Shown: positions 42,668 to 51,597, counted from the stretch's first letter. The stretch: 64,000 nucleotides of DNA from LMUY01 sp965199105 (GCA_965199105.1 CBDAQO010000002.1:682001-746000), one strand, 5' to 3'. Translations and numbers: made by a program. Notes: generated from the sequence alone by a model not told the origin.

Positions 42668-42796
42668 AACCCTCCGATTTGGTCGGCGCTGCCAAGTTTA
42701 AGTCGCGCGCCATAAAAGCCGTTTGGCATTATCAATCTGTCTGCCGCGCCGACTGGTTGGACCACGAGAGCGCCGCGGCATGAAAGGCGTTTTATC

Positions 42797-44005
42797 ATGA
42801 CGATGCAGTATCGGACCGCAACGACCTTGGTTCACGCCGGGGTGGAGCGCACTGCGTATGGGGAGACGTCGGAAGCGCTATTCCTCACCTCTGGCTTTAC
42901 TTATTCGAGCGCCGAAGAAGCAGAGGGCGCCTTTACCGGGCAGAACACGCATTATCAATATTCCCGCTTCGGCAATCCAACGGTTGCCATGCTCGAGAAG
43001 CGCCTGGCCGCGCTTGAGGGCGCTGAAGCCTGTCGTGTGACGGCCACGGGCATGGCCGCGATCCACGCTGCCCTGCTCTGCAACCTCAAAACCGGTGACC
43101 GTGTCGTCGCCTCGCGCGCACTATTTGGCTCGTGCTCATGGATCGTCTCAGAGCTACTGCCGCGATACGGTATCGAGACCGAGTTCGTCGACGGTCAGGA
43201 CAGCGCGGGATGGGACCGCGCCTTCAGCCGGCCGGCAACCATGCTCCTTTTGGAGAGCCCCTCCAACCCGATGCTTGAAATCCTGGACATGGCGAGGATT
43301 GCCGCCCTTGCGCACGCGGCGGGCGCGCTGGTCGTTGTGGATAATGTGTTCGCCACCCCGATCCTGCAAAAATCGCTGACGCTCGGCGCAGATATCGTCG
43401 TTTATTCCTGCACCAAGCATATGGATGGCCAAGGCCGCGTGCTCGGCGGCGCCGTGCTCGGCAATCGTGCCTGGATCGAGGGCACGTTGCAGCCGTTCAT
43501 CCGGAACACCGGGCCAAGCTTGGCGCCGTTTAATGCCTGGCTGCTGCTCAAGGGGCTAGAAACACTTGGATTGCGGGTTGAAGCCGCTTGCAGCCGCGCG
43601 GCCGCCCTCGCCGACTTCCTCGCGACCCAGCCAGAAGTCAGCAAGGTGTTGTACCCCGCGCGAACAGATCATCCGCAGCATGCATTGGCCATGGCCCAAA
43701 TGACGGCGGGCGGAACGCTCGTCACGTTTGAACTGCATGGTGGCAAGTCAGCCGCATTCGCGTTCATGAATGCCCTGTCGCTGATTGCCATCAGCAATAA
43801 CCTTGGTGACTCCAAGTCAATGGTCACCCATCCGGCAACCACCACGCACCAGCGCATCCCCGCAGCCGAGCGCCAGCGCCTCGGTATCAACGACGGAGTG
43901 ATCCGGCTGTCCGTCGGGCTGGAAGACGTCGCGGACTTGCGCGAAGACCTCTCGACCGCCTTGGCTGCGATCGGGCGTAACCCAGTGCGCAGGGCGGCGG
44001 AGTGA
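42797..44005 (+). CDS. metZ: O-succinylhomoserine sulfhydrylase
   Basis: 402 residues, Cys/Met-metabolism PLP family. It makes homocysteine directly from O-succinylhomoserine and sulfide. Motifs: YSRFGNPTVAMLEKRLAALEG, VVVDNVFATPILQ, the PLP lysine in YSCTKHMDGQGRVLGG (a MetZ-type variant) and the end motif SKSMVTHPATTTHQR. ATG 42797 or 42803 could be used; AAAGG lies upstream. apaG overlaps the stop (GTGA). Confidence 0.92.
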   Translation: MTMQYRTATTLVHAGVERTAYGETSEALFLTSGFTYSSAEEAEGAFTGQNTHYQYSRFGNPTVAMLEKRLAALEGAEACRVTATGMAAIHAALLCNLKTGDRVVASRALFGSCSWIVSELLPRYGIETEFVDGQDSAGWDRAFSRPATMLLLESPSNPMLEILDMARIAALAHAAGALVVVDNVFATPILQKSLTLGADIVVYSCTKHMDGQGRVLGGAVLGNRAWIEGTLQPFIRNTGPSLAPFNAWLLLKGLETLGLRVEAACSRAAALADFLATQPEVSKVLYPARTDHPQHALAMAQMTAGGTLVTFELHGGKSAAFAFMNALSLIAISNNLGDSKSMVTHPATTTHQRIPAAERQRLGINDGVIRLSVGLEDVADLREDLSTALAAIGRNPVRRAAE

Positions 44006-44409
44006 CCGAGTTCGGCTACTCCGCCGTCACCGACGACATTGAGGTCAAGGTCGAGCCATTCTACCTCGAAGATCAATCAAAGCCTGACGAACACACATAC
44101 GTCTGGGGTTATCGCGTCCGGATTAGCAACGCAGGTTCAAGCGCCGTCCAACTCGTCGGAAGAACCTGGGTGATCACCGACGGAAACGGGAGGGTAATCG
44201 AGGTGGAGGGAACCGGAGTCGTCGGCGAGCAGCCTCATCTCGAACCCGGCGACAGCTTCGAATACACCTCCGGCACACCGCTCGACACCGCGACCGGGTT
44301 CATGCGCGGAACCTACCACATGGTGGTTGTCGCCACTGGAGAGCCGTTCGACGTCACCATCCCGACGTTCAGCCTGGACAGTCCCTATAGCCAGTCTCGC
44401 CTGCACTGA
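44002..44409 (+). CDS. apaG: ApaG domain protein
   Basis: 135 residues from GTG 44002, overlapping metZ. Fibronectin-III-like fold: VKVEPFYLEDQSKPDEHTYV, WGYRVRISNAGSSAVQLVGR, TWVITDGNGRVIEVEGTGVVG (two parts) and FEYTSGTPLDTATGFMRGTY. The family was tied to Co2+/Mg2+ resistance in Salmonella; its biochemical role is not settled. The MetZ-ApaG pairing is common in alphaproteobacteria. Confidence 0.93.
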   Translation: MTEFGYSAVTDDIEVKVEPFYLEDQSKPDEHTYVWGYRVRISNAGSSAVQLVGRTWVITDGNGRVIEVEGTGVVGEQPHLEPGDSFEYTSGTPLDTATGFMRGTYHMVVVATGEPFDVTIPTFSLDSPYSQSRLH

Positions 44410-44439
44410 CATCGCGTGCATGGGAGATGGTCGCCGACG

Positions 44440-45135
44440 TCAGTAGCCCAGCGGATTGGTCGCGCTCGGCGCTGTCCCTACCCCGGGCGTAGGGACAGCG
44501 CCTGGTGCAGGAACGGTGGCTGGTGTCACGCTGGAGCCAGCCGGCGCCGCAGCCTCACCTGCTCCAGGTAGCGGCTGCGCCACGACCGGCGGCGGCAAAG
44601 GCGCGGTATCCGACGTCGTCTGCACCCAGTCACGCAGGGACCGGCGCACCTGATACTCGAACTCCACGTTCATGTCGTTCATCATCTGCACTGTGAAATC
44701 GTACAGCACCGACCGAAGGTTCTCGCCGTCATCCGTGCTGGAGCGTCGGCGCACCACGCGTGCCTCCGCGTAGCCGACCCGCTCTCCGCCTGGCCCGGCA
44801 AACACGTCCAAATGCACCGCCATAGTGCCGTCGATCCCGCCATCACCTCGGCTTAGCCGCGCTTGGTCGATAACGAAGATGGCCCGGCCCGCTGACCCGT
44901 CGGCAAACAGCCGGTCAGCGGCCATTTGCTTGAGCGCGTCGGTCGGGCGGACCGGGTCGGCAGTGTCCAGGCCCGAGGACGGCGGCGAACGGTCATCGAC
45001 TTCGATCGAGGCGACGTTCAGGCGGATGGGCGTCAAGTAGCTGTAGCTGAGCGGTGCGAAGTTCTCCGGCCCAGCCTCGTCGCTGCACCCAAGCGCCAGG
45101 AACGGCAACAGCAGAACAGCTCGCCGGGCAATCAT
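44440..45135 (-). CDS. Envelope lipoprotein of unknown function
   Basis: 231 residues from ATG 45135. Lipobox LALGC directly after a short hydrophobic signal (AVLLLPFLALGC). The mature part has a strand-rich body (LTPIRLNVASIEVDD, TMAVHLDVFAGPGGERVGYAEARVV in parts), a helix VLYDFTVQMMNDMNVEFEYQVR and an Ala/Pro/Gly-rich tail of ~50 residues. I do not recognise a named family. The DNA for the tail contains a perfect 14-bp hairpin. It lies 51 bases downstream of hslO. Confidence 0.65.
   Translation of the reverse strand: MIARRAVLLLPFLALGCSDEAGPENFAPLSYSYLTPIRLNVASIEVDDRSPPSSGLDTADPVRPTDALKQMAADRLFADGSAGRAIFVIDQARLSRGDGGIDGTMAVHLDVFAGPGGERVGYAEARVVRRRSSTDDGENLRSVLYDFTVQMMNDMNVEFEYQVRRSLRDWVQTTSDTAPLPPPVVAQPLPGAGEAAAPAGSSVTPATVPAPGAVPTPGVGTAPSATNPLGY
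44468..44502. repeat. Perfect 14-bp inverted repeat inside a gene end
   Basis: Arms GGCGCTGTCCCTAC and GTAGGGACAGCGCC around a 7-base loop. It lies in the last ~20 codons of the lipoprotein gene, where it encodes part of the Pro/Gly tail. No T-tract follows. Confidence 0.85.
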
Positions 45136-45186
45136 GAACTCTCCTAACGACAACCAGCACGGATCAAGCGGCAAGTCAGCGCGCCG

Positions 45187-46143
45187 TCAATCGGCCACGG
45201 TCCGCCCATGCACCTCATCCCGGTCGAACTTGAACTCGAGATTGCAGAATTCGCAGGTCATAACAATGGCACCCTCGACCGCCATGTGGTCCAGGTCGTC
45301 CGGCACAAACCCCTCCAAGATCCCCGCCAGGCGTGAACGCGAGCAACGGCAGCCATAGGCGAGTGCGCGGGGTCGGGTGGCGGCAACCTCTTCGCTGCTG
45401 AAGAGCCGCCAAATCAGGTGGTCGCTGGCCAGATTATCATCCAGCAGCTCGGCGTCGGTCACCGTTGCGCCCAAGAGAGTGGCGGTCTGCCACGCGTCGT
45501 TGGCCTCCTCCAGGGACAGCTCGTTCACACCACCATCGCTGGCGACGCGCTCCAGGATCAAGGCGGACGCCCGCCATCCAGCCTCCGTGCGGCCGCAGGC
45601 GAGGCGGAGCGAACACTGCAACTGCTCGCTCGTGCGGAAGTAGTGCAGCGCCATCTCGGCCAGGCTGTCCCCCTCAATCGCCACGATCCCTTGGTGCCGT
45701 TCCCGGTCAGGCCCCTGGTCGACGGTGAAGGCCAGGTAGCCCGTGCCGAGCAAGTTGGAGGCAGACGGCGCGGGGCGCTCCGCGAGCAAGGCGGCGAGCC
45801 GCTCCGGCTCCGCGCGGGCATATCCCCGCAGCGCGCCGCCCTCGGTACAATCGGCCAGCAGCATCGGCACCGCGCCGTCACCCTTGGCCTGGATGCTGAA
45901 CGAGCCCTGGAACTTCAACGCACCCGCCAACGCCGCGGCAAGGGCGAGTGCCTGGCCGGCCAGCATCGTCACTGCCGGGTCATTCTCGTGCCGAGTCAGC
46001 AGGGCGTCGGCCAGGGGCCCAAGTCGCACCAGGCGACCGCGCACCGGCCGGCCTGGTAGATGGAAGGGCGTAATGCCACGGGGCACGACCAAATCAGGCA
46101 CATCTGGCCGGCCAGCGTCGAGGAAGGCGGGGGTCGTCGTCAT
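45187..46143 (-). CDS. hslO: Redox-regulated chaperone Hsp33
   Basis: 318 residues from ATG 46143 (a TTG nine bases upstream is possible). The N-terminal chaperone domain shows RGRLVRLGPLADALL, FQGSFSIQAKGDGAVPML and the ADCTEGGALRGYARAEPE region. The C-terminal zinc switch is intact: CRC (C-x-C) in YGCRCSRSRL and CEFC (C-x2-C) near the end. On oxidation these cysteines form disulfides and turn on holdase activity. Confidence 0.95.
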   Translation of the reverse strand: MTTTPAFLDAGRPDVPDLVVPRGITPFHLPGRPVRGRLVRLGPLADALLTRHENDPAVTMLAGQALALAAALAGALKFQGSFSIQAKGDGAVPMLLADCTEGGALRGYARAEPERLAALLAERPAPSASNLLGTGYLAFTVDQGPDRERHQGIVAIEGDSLAEMALHYFRTSEQLQCSLRLACGRTEAGWRASALILERVASDGGVNELSLEEANDAWQTATLLGATVTDAELLDDNLASDHLIWRLFSSEEVAATRPRALAYGCRCSRSRLAGILEGFVPDDLDHMAVEGAIVMTCEFCNLEFKFDRDEVHGRTVAD

Positions 46144-46300
46144 GCCTGCCAAGATAGGGTGCGGCCGACGTCAGCACCACATCCCGGTGCTAGGCTAAAT
46201 TGACCATTCAAGCCGAGGCAAGCCAATCACCGGGCAAGCCACCACATTCGAAACCTTTTTAGCCTCGACCCGTTCGACCCACACGCTTGGAGATTGCAGC

Positions 46301-46789
46301 ATGACCGAGACCAATGACATCCAAAAGCTGTGGGACCTCATCAAGTCGGTCGAGGTGGCCATGCTGGTGACAGAGGATGGTGAACATCTCCGCAGCCGGC
46401 CAATGGCGATGTCGCAGCGGGAGTTCGACGGCACCCTGTGGTTCTTCACCCGTGCCAGCTCGCACAAGGTCGCCGAGGTCGAAAACGAGCACCGGGTGAA
46501 CCTCGCATTCGCCAACAGCTCCAAACAGAACTACGTCTCCGTTTCTGGCCGGGCCAGCTTGGTTCGGGATCAACCGGCCATCGCCCAGCATTGGTCCGAG
46601 TCCGTGCGGGTCTGGTTCCCCAAGGGTAAGGACGACCCTGAGATTGCCCTGCTCAAGGTTACGGTTGACCAGGCCGAGTATTGGGACGCGCCCTCCTCCA
46701 CCATGCTCCACGCCTACGGCTACGTAAAAGCCGTGATCACCGGCAAGTCGCCGCAACCCGGCGGCCATGGCAAGGTGACCCCGGCGTAA
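46301..46789 (+). CDS. Pyridoxamine 5'-phosphate oxidase family (general stress) protein
   Basis: 162 residues. Split-barrel flavin-binding fold: DLIKSVEVAMLVTEDGEHLRS (two parts), LWFFTRASSHKVAEVE, VNLAFANSSKQNYVSVSGRA and VRVWFPKGKDDPEIALLKV. This matches general stress protein 26-type members that bind FMN or FAD. The substrate is unknown. Divergent from hslO with ~157 bases between, which fits a shared stress theme but proves nothing. Confidence 0.88.
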   Translation: MTETNDIQKLWDLIKSVEVAMLVTEDGEHLRSRPMAMSQREFDGTLWFFTRASSHKVAEVENEHRVNLAFANSSKQNYVSVSGRASLVRDQPAIAQHWSESVRVWFPKGKDDPEIALLKVTVDQAEYWDAPSSTMLHAYGYVKAVITGKSPQPGGHGKVTPA

Positions 46790-46864
46790 ACCAAGCCCAT
46801 CGAGGTAAACCAGCCGCTGGACTGCGATAAACCCGCGTCTAGGTATCCATTGCCGCCCAGAGGG

Positions 46865-48259
46865 TTAGCAGCGGCACTGATCCAGCAGTGCCGCCACCCG
46901 GGCAATGTCCGCCGCAGTCGTCTCGCCGTGTGTGACGCAGGCGCGTATTACATCCCGCCCTGCAAACTTCGCGACCGACACCCAGGCCTCACCGGATTTC
47001 AGCACTGCGGCGACGATCTCGCGCGCGGTATGGGAGCCCGGCGGCGGCTCAAGACACACAACTGCCATGTCCGCGTTGTTGGCTACCTGCCATCCCCGGC
47101 TGGCCATGTCGGCCGCAAAATGCCCCGCCAGTTCTACGCCGCGTTCGACATGCGTCGCATGCCCCTTCCACCCGGCAGTGGCCATTGAGAGAAACAGCCG
47201 CAAGCCGTTGAACCGACGCGACCATTGTGCACTGGTGAGGTAGGGGTCGACTGACGCGGTATGGGAGGGCATGAAGCTCGTCCGCACATCGAACGTGACG
47301 GCCAGGAGGTCGGGCCGGCTGGTGATGAACATGCCGCAGCCCATCGTGGTGGCGAGCCATTTATGCGCGTCCACGATGATGGAGTGGGCGTGCTCGATCC
47401 CGGCGAGCATGCCCCGCAACCGCTCCGAGCACAGCACGGCGCCACCCCAGGCGGCGTCGACGTGGAACCATGCCCTGGCGTCACGGGCTAGCGCGCAGCA
47501 GGCGTCGAGCGGATCGACGGCGCCAGCGTTGGTGGTGCCCGCGGTGGCGACGATCATCACGGGGATGCTGCCGCCAGCCCGGTCGGTGGCAATCAGGTCT
47601 GCCAACGCGGCGGCGTCCATGCGGCCCTGGGCGTCGGTTGGCACAAGGCGCGCTGCATCCCGTCCGATGCCAGCCAGGTGGGCGAGCTTGATCCACGCCA
47701 GATGGCTATCGGCCGAGATGTAGAACACCGGCGCACCAGCGAATGCGCGCGCGCCCCGTGTGGCAAAGCCTGGTTCCGCGGCCGTCAACGCGCAGAGCAG
47801 CGCCGCCCCGTTTGCCTCGGACCCGCCGGACGTGAAATGTCCCGCCGACTCCGCCGGCAAACCAGCTCGCCGCGCCCAAGCGCGGATGACATGCGCCTCA
47901 ATCGCGACCGCGGTGGGGGACGTCGTGGCGGTCGCAAGCTGCGGGTTGAACCGCGCCACGATCTGGTCGGCGCAGCGGGCGGGAAAGCTCGGCGCTGGAT
48001 TGAACAGCCCGAGGTATCGAGGGTGCGTCATGTGCACCACGCCGTGCTCGAGCTGGGTGATGGCCCACGCGCAGGCGTCCTCGAGCGCGACAGGTGCCTC
48101 GAACTCGAACGCGGCCAACTCGGAGGCGAAACGGTCGGGCTCAAAGCACGGCGTCACCGGGCCAGCGGAGACGCGCTGCTCCGCGGCCGTGAGCGCAGCT
48201 TCCAGGTCGGCCTCACTGCGCTGCCGGCTCTCGAGCGACGGGAACAGCGCGCTGCTCAC
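46865..48259 (-). CDS. PLP-dependent decarboxylase (group II, aromatic-L-amino-acid/glutamate type)
   Basis: 464 residues from GTG 48259. Group II decarboxylase marks: MTHPRYLGLFNPAPSFPA, HFTSGGSEANGAALLCAL, VATAGTTNAGAVDPLDA, FHVDAAWGG and the PLP lysine in VDAHKWLATTMGCGMF. The C-terminus (VIRACVTHGETTAADIARV) is complete. Substrate could be an aromatic amino acid, aspartate or glutamate. Its start overlaps the metA stop (GTGA), placing it third in the metY-metA operon, an unusual partner for methionine genes. Confidence 0.85.
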   Translation of the reverse strand: MSSALFPSLESRQRSEADLEAALTAAEQRVSAGPVTPCFEPDRFASELAAFEFEAPVALEDACAWAITQLEHGVVHMTHPRYLGLFNPAPSFPARCADQIVARFNPQLATATTSPTAVAIEAHVIRAWARRAGLPAESAGHFTSGGSEANGAALLCALTAAEPGFATRGARAFAGAPVFYISADSHLAWIKLAHLAGIGRDAARLVPTDAQGRMDAAALADLIATDRAGGSIPVMIVATAGTTNAGAVDPLDACCALARDARAWFHVDAAWGGAVLCSERLRGMLAGIEHAHSIIVDAHKWLATTMGCGMFITSRPDLLAVTFDVRTSFMPSHTASVDPYLTSAQWSRRFNGLRLFLSMATAGWKGHATHVERGVELAGHFAADMASRGWQVANNADMAVVCLEPPPGSHTAREIVAAVLKSGEAWVSVAKFAGRDVIRACVTHGETTAADIARVAALLDQCRC

Positions 48260-49206
48260 GAGGCCGCCATCACCAGCCCTTGGCCCGCTTGCGCCCGCGC
48301 TCCCTGCAGCGAGCCCAACCAGGCGGACATCATGGCGATGCTTCGCTCATGCCACCGAGGCTCAGGAACCGCCGTGACCCGGTCTGCAAAGGCCGCCATT
48401 ACCTGCGAGGCTGGCCAGCCGTGGCATCCCTCCTGCAGGGTCCGCAGAGCCGCTTCCGTGTCGTCGTCGAAGTAGTGCCGCGGCAGCTCCGGCCAATCCA
48501 AACGCTCGCCGTGGAGGAAGCGGCGGATGTCGCGCCGGTATTCCCGCAACAGGCTGTCGGCGCCATATTCGGGATGCCCTTGCAGCAGCAGGAACTGGCT
48601 GCTCCCCGCGGTTATGGTGAAGCTGTCGGCGCCATCCTGCTCGCCGAAAGCCGGCCCGGTGGACAACACCCGGTAACCCGCTCGCTCCAAATCCGGCCGC
48701 GGAATATCGTTATAACGCGAATGCGGCACCGGCCATTGTGCCGGCGCGCCCTGCGTCCACGCGTGCGGCGAGGCGCGGCTGCAAGGGTAGACCCCGGAGA
48801 GCTTGGCCGGCAGCGGCCGCCGGGTCACGCCGGAGAGCCGGTACACCGCTGCCTGGGCCGCTAAGCAGGAAAACAGCGCGCCGCCGGTGTTGGCGGCGGC
48901 CCAGTCGGTCAGCTCGGCCAACACCGGCCAAAGCGGCTCATCGGTCATGCACTCGGCACGCGGCTCGGCCCCGGTGACGATCAGCCCATCGAGCGTGCTC
49001 GCCCACAGCGCATGGAGGCTCTCATAATGCGCGTCGACCAGCCGCCAGGGCGCAAAGCAGCGCAGCCGCACCGTGCGACCCGGCGACGCCTCCTGCAGCA
49101 AGCGGGTGAACTGGTGCTCGGTCTGGCGTAGCGCCGTGGGCGGCATGTTGTTGACCAGCCCGATGACCAATGCGTCGCCATCACCCTGGTGGCCGAACGA
49201 TACCAC
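48256..49206 (-). CDS. metA: Homoserine O-succinyltransferase (MetA family)
   Basis: 316 residues from GTG 49206. Class I glutamine-amidotransferase-like fold: LVIGLVNNMPPTALRQTEHQF, catalytic cysteine C114 in LFSCLAAQAAV, H211/E213 in LQGHPEYGADSLLREYRRD. It activates homoserine with succinyl- or acetyl-CoA; the choice cannot be told by eye. The presence of MetZ suggests succinyl. It starts 12 bases after metY and overlaps the next gene by GTGA. Confidence 0.9.
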   Translation of the reverse strand: MVSFGHQGDGDALVIGLVNNMPPTALRQTEHQFTRLLQEASPGRTVRLRCFAPWRLVDAHYESLHALWASTLDGLIVTGAEPRAECMTDEPLWPVLAELTDWAAANTGGALFSCLAAQAAVYRLSGVTRRPLPAKLSGVYPCSRASPHAWTQGAPAQWPVPHSRYNDIPRPDLERAGYRVLSTGPAFGEQDGADSFTITAGSSQFLLLQGHPEYGADSLLREYRRDIRRFLHGERLDWPELPRHYFDDDTEAALRTLQEGCHGWPASQVMAAFADRVTAVPEPRWHERSIAMMSAWLGSLQGARAQAGQGLVMAAS

Positions 49207-49218
49207 CGCCCGGCTCCG

Positions 49219-50541
49219 CTACAGCGCGCCCGCGGCGATTGGCCTCGGCTGGCTCAGTGAGCTGCCCCGGCTTGCCGCGGCGAGCGCCCCATCCAGGTCG
49301 GCCAGGATGTCGTCGACATGCTCCACTCCAACGCTCAGCCGGATCATCTCGGGCGTCACCCCGGCCTGGCGCTGCTGCTCGGGCGTCATCTGGCGGTGCG
49401 TGGTGGACGCGGGATGGCAGGCGAGCGACTTGGAATCACCGAGGTTGACCAGACGCTTGATCATCTTGAGCGCGTTGTAGAACGCCCGCCCGCCCGCCTC
49501 GCCGCCCTGCACGCCGAAGGTCAGCAGCGAGCAGGCTTGCCCGGCGAAATACTTCTGGATCAGCGGGAAATACGGGCTGTCGGGGAAGCCGGCGTAATTC
49601 ACCCAGGCAACCCGCGGGTCAGCCTGGAGCGCCTCCGCGACCCGGCGGGCATTGGCCACATGCCGCTCCACTCGCAACGCCACCGTCTCCACCCCCTGCA
49701 ACAGCAGGAAGGCGCTCAGGGCCGACAAGGCCGCGCCGGTGGTGCGCAGCGAGTAGTTGCGGCAGCGCTCGATGTAGGCGGTGGGCCCGAAATGCTCGGC
49801 ATAGACCAAGCCGTGATAGGACAGGTCCGGCTCGTTCAGCACCGGGAAGCGAGCGACATGCTTCGCCCAGTCAAACCGGCCGCCATCGATAATCGCGCCG
49901 CCGAGCGTGGTGCCGTGCCCGCCAAGGAACTTGGTGACCGAGTGCAGCACGATGTCGGCGCCATGCTCGATCGGCCGCAGCAGCACCGGGGACGCCACCG
50001 TGTTGTCGACCATCAGCGGCACGCCGTGGGCGTGGGCGGCCTGCGCCAACGCGCCGATGTCGCACACATTGCCGGCCGGGTTGCCCACGCTCTCGCAGTA
50101 GACCACGATGGTTGCATCATCGATCAATCGCGCGATGTCATGCGCTTTATCACTGCCAGCCATGCGTACGGTAACGCCCATGCGCGGCAGCACATGAGTG
50201 AACAGGGTATGAGTGGTGCCATAGAGCTGTGGCACGGAGACGATGTTGCGCCCCATCTCCGCCAACGCCAGCACCGCGGTATGCAGCGCCGCCTGACCCG
50301 AGCCGACGCAAAGCGCCCCCACGCCACCCTCGAGCGCCGCGAGCCGGCGTTCCAGCACCGCGACCGTCGGATTGCTGATCCGGCTATATCGGAAGCCCTC
50401 GACCTCGAGGTTGAACAACGCCGCCGCCTGCTCGGCGCTGTCGAACTCGTAGGCGACGGTCTGATAGATCGGGACTGCCACAGCCTTGGTGGTCGGATCG
50501 CCCGGATAGCCCGCATGCAGCGCCATCGTCTCGGTACGCAT
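49219..50541 (-). CDS. metY: O-acetylhomoserine aminocarboxypropyltransferase (MetY type)
   Basis: 440 residues, the long form that distinguishes MetY from MetZ. Motifs: ALHAGYPGDPTTKAVAVPIYQT at the start (in parts), YSRISNPTVAVLERRLAALEG, MVDNTVASPVLLRPIEHGAD, PLP lysine in HSVTKFLGGHGTTLGG, and HPASTTHRQMTPEQQ. It converts acetyl- or succinyl-homoserine and sulfide to homocysteine. It is the first gene of metY-metA-decarboxylase, behind a leader of ~100 bases. Confidence 0.93.
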   Translation of the reverse strand: MRTETMALHAGYPGDPTTKAVAVPIYQTVAYEFDSAEQAAALFNLEVEGFRYSRISNPTVAVLERRLAALEGGVGALCVGSGQAALHTAVLALAEMGRNIVSVPQLYGTTHTLFTHVLPRMGVTVRMAGSDKAHDIARLIDDATIVVYCESVGNPAGNVCDIGALAQAAHAHGVPLMVDNTVASPVLLRPIEHGADIVLHSVTKFLGGHGTTLGGAIIDGGRFDWAKHVARFPVLNEPDLSYHGLVYAEHFGPTAYIERCRNYSLRTTGAALSALSAFLLLQGVETVALRVERHVANARRVAEALQADPRVAWVNYAGFPDSPYFPLIQKYFAGQACSLLTFGVQGGEAGGRAFYNALKMIKRLVNLGDSKSLACHPASTTHRQMTPEQQRQAGVTPEMIRLSVGVEHVDDILADLDGALAAASRGSSLSQPRPIAAGAL

Positions 50542-50892
50542 CCACGATCTCCGCAGGAAAAGATGGAGCCTTTTTGGCGGGAGCTTGCCGTGCCGAGCCC
50601 TGTAGGAGCGCTCTCAGCCGTCTGGTATAGTGGTTATTGTGCGGTGCGGCTACAACCTTGATCGATCCGTGGCCGCAGCGGTTTGCGGCGCCACCAGCCT
50701 CGCTGCACACCCTTGCATCCAAGCACCACACACAAGAGTATTAGCAGGTTGTTAACCATCTCGGCGCGTTTCGAAGCGCACCGCAATAGCGTGGATGTGC
50801 ATTGCAGGGTCGCAATATCCGTTGCACTGCTGTCGAATAGTAGTGCTCGAACGCCGCCGTAATGATGTGGTCTTTGGATGAGGTTTGAGGCT
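50542..50892. other. Divergent intergenic region, metY leader
   Basis: About 350 bases between metY (-) and the 219-residue protein gene (+). No coding frame is convincing. On the minus strand, a CACTATACC element (near 50620) could be a -10 box, followed by a leader with a GCTCC...GGAGC-type inverted repeat and CGCCAAAAAGGCTCC close to the gene. A SAM-sensing leader would fit the gene but no known class matches by eye. Confidence 0.4.
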
Positions 50893-51552
50893 ATGACGAG
50901 CCCGCAGTCTATGCAGTATGCCTACACCCGCACGATCGACGCCATCTGCAAGCTCCCCTGGCACATCCTGTCCGAGGCCGAGTGCGTCGACGCCGCTTGG
51001 GCGTACTACTACTTCTCAGTGCAGTTCCGCGAAAACCTCGAGATCGCGCGCCGGTTGCATCCGGCCGACGAGAAGCTGATCGAGCTGGAACAGGCTGAAT
51101 GCAACACCGGCAACCTCTCGCCCTGGCCCGGCGTGGCGCTGCCGGGTGAGCGGATGAACCACGATGAGTTCATGCGCCGTTGCCTGGCACTCGCCCCGGT
51201 GTCCGAGGCCAAGCTGCGCGGCTTTAGCGCTGCCGGCGAACACTACCTCACCCTGACCCGGGCGGCGGACGACGTGACCTGCGCGATGAGCATCGCCAGC
51301 TACGAGGATGGCGGGCTCGAGGCCACCTTCACCGCCATGCTGGCAATGCCCGACTACGACCACCCGGTGGTCGCCGCGTTCCGGCATTTCCTGGCCGAGC
51401 ACATCCGCTTCGACAGTGACCCGGACGAGGGCCACGGCGCGCTCGCCCGCCATCTGGCGCCGGACGACCGCATCCAACCGCTGTGGGACGCCTTCCACAC
51501 GCTGTTCGTGGAATTCGTGCCCGCCCTCGCCGCCGAGGCCGTCGCGGCCTGA
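50893..51552 (+). CDS. Uncharacterised helical protein, possibly heme-oxygenase-like
   Basis: 219 residues from ATG 50893, with GAGG nine bases upstream (ATG 50878 is the alternative). All-helical pattern with many His/Glu: FRENLEIARRLHPADEKLIE, LEQAECNTGNLSPWPG, GERMNHDEFMRR and HFLAEHIRFDSDPDEGHGAL. The E...E/H and HxxxD-like spacing recalls TenA/heme-oxygenase-like di-iron proteins, but I cannot assign a family. It stands alone. Confidence 0.6.
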   Translation: MTSPQSMQYAYTRTIDAICKLPWHILSEAECVDAAWAYYYFSVQFRENLEIARRLHPADEKLIELEQAECNTGNLSPWPGVALPGERMNHDEFMRRCLALAPVSEAKLRGFSAAGEHYLTLTRAADDVTCAMSIASYEDGGLEATFTAMLAMPDYDHPVVAAFRHFLAEHIRFDSDPDEGHGALARHLAPDDRIQPLWDAFHTLFVEFVPALAAEAVAA

Positions 51553-51597
51553 CGGCGGGAGCCGCGAGCCGAAGGCCGGTCGCCCCAGGGCGCGCTG

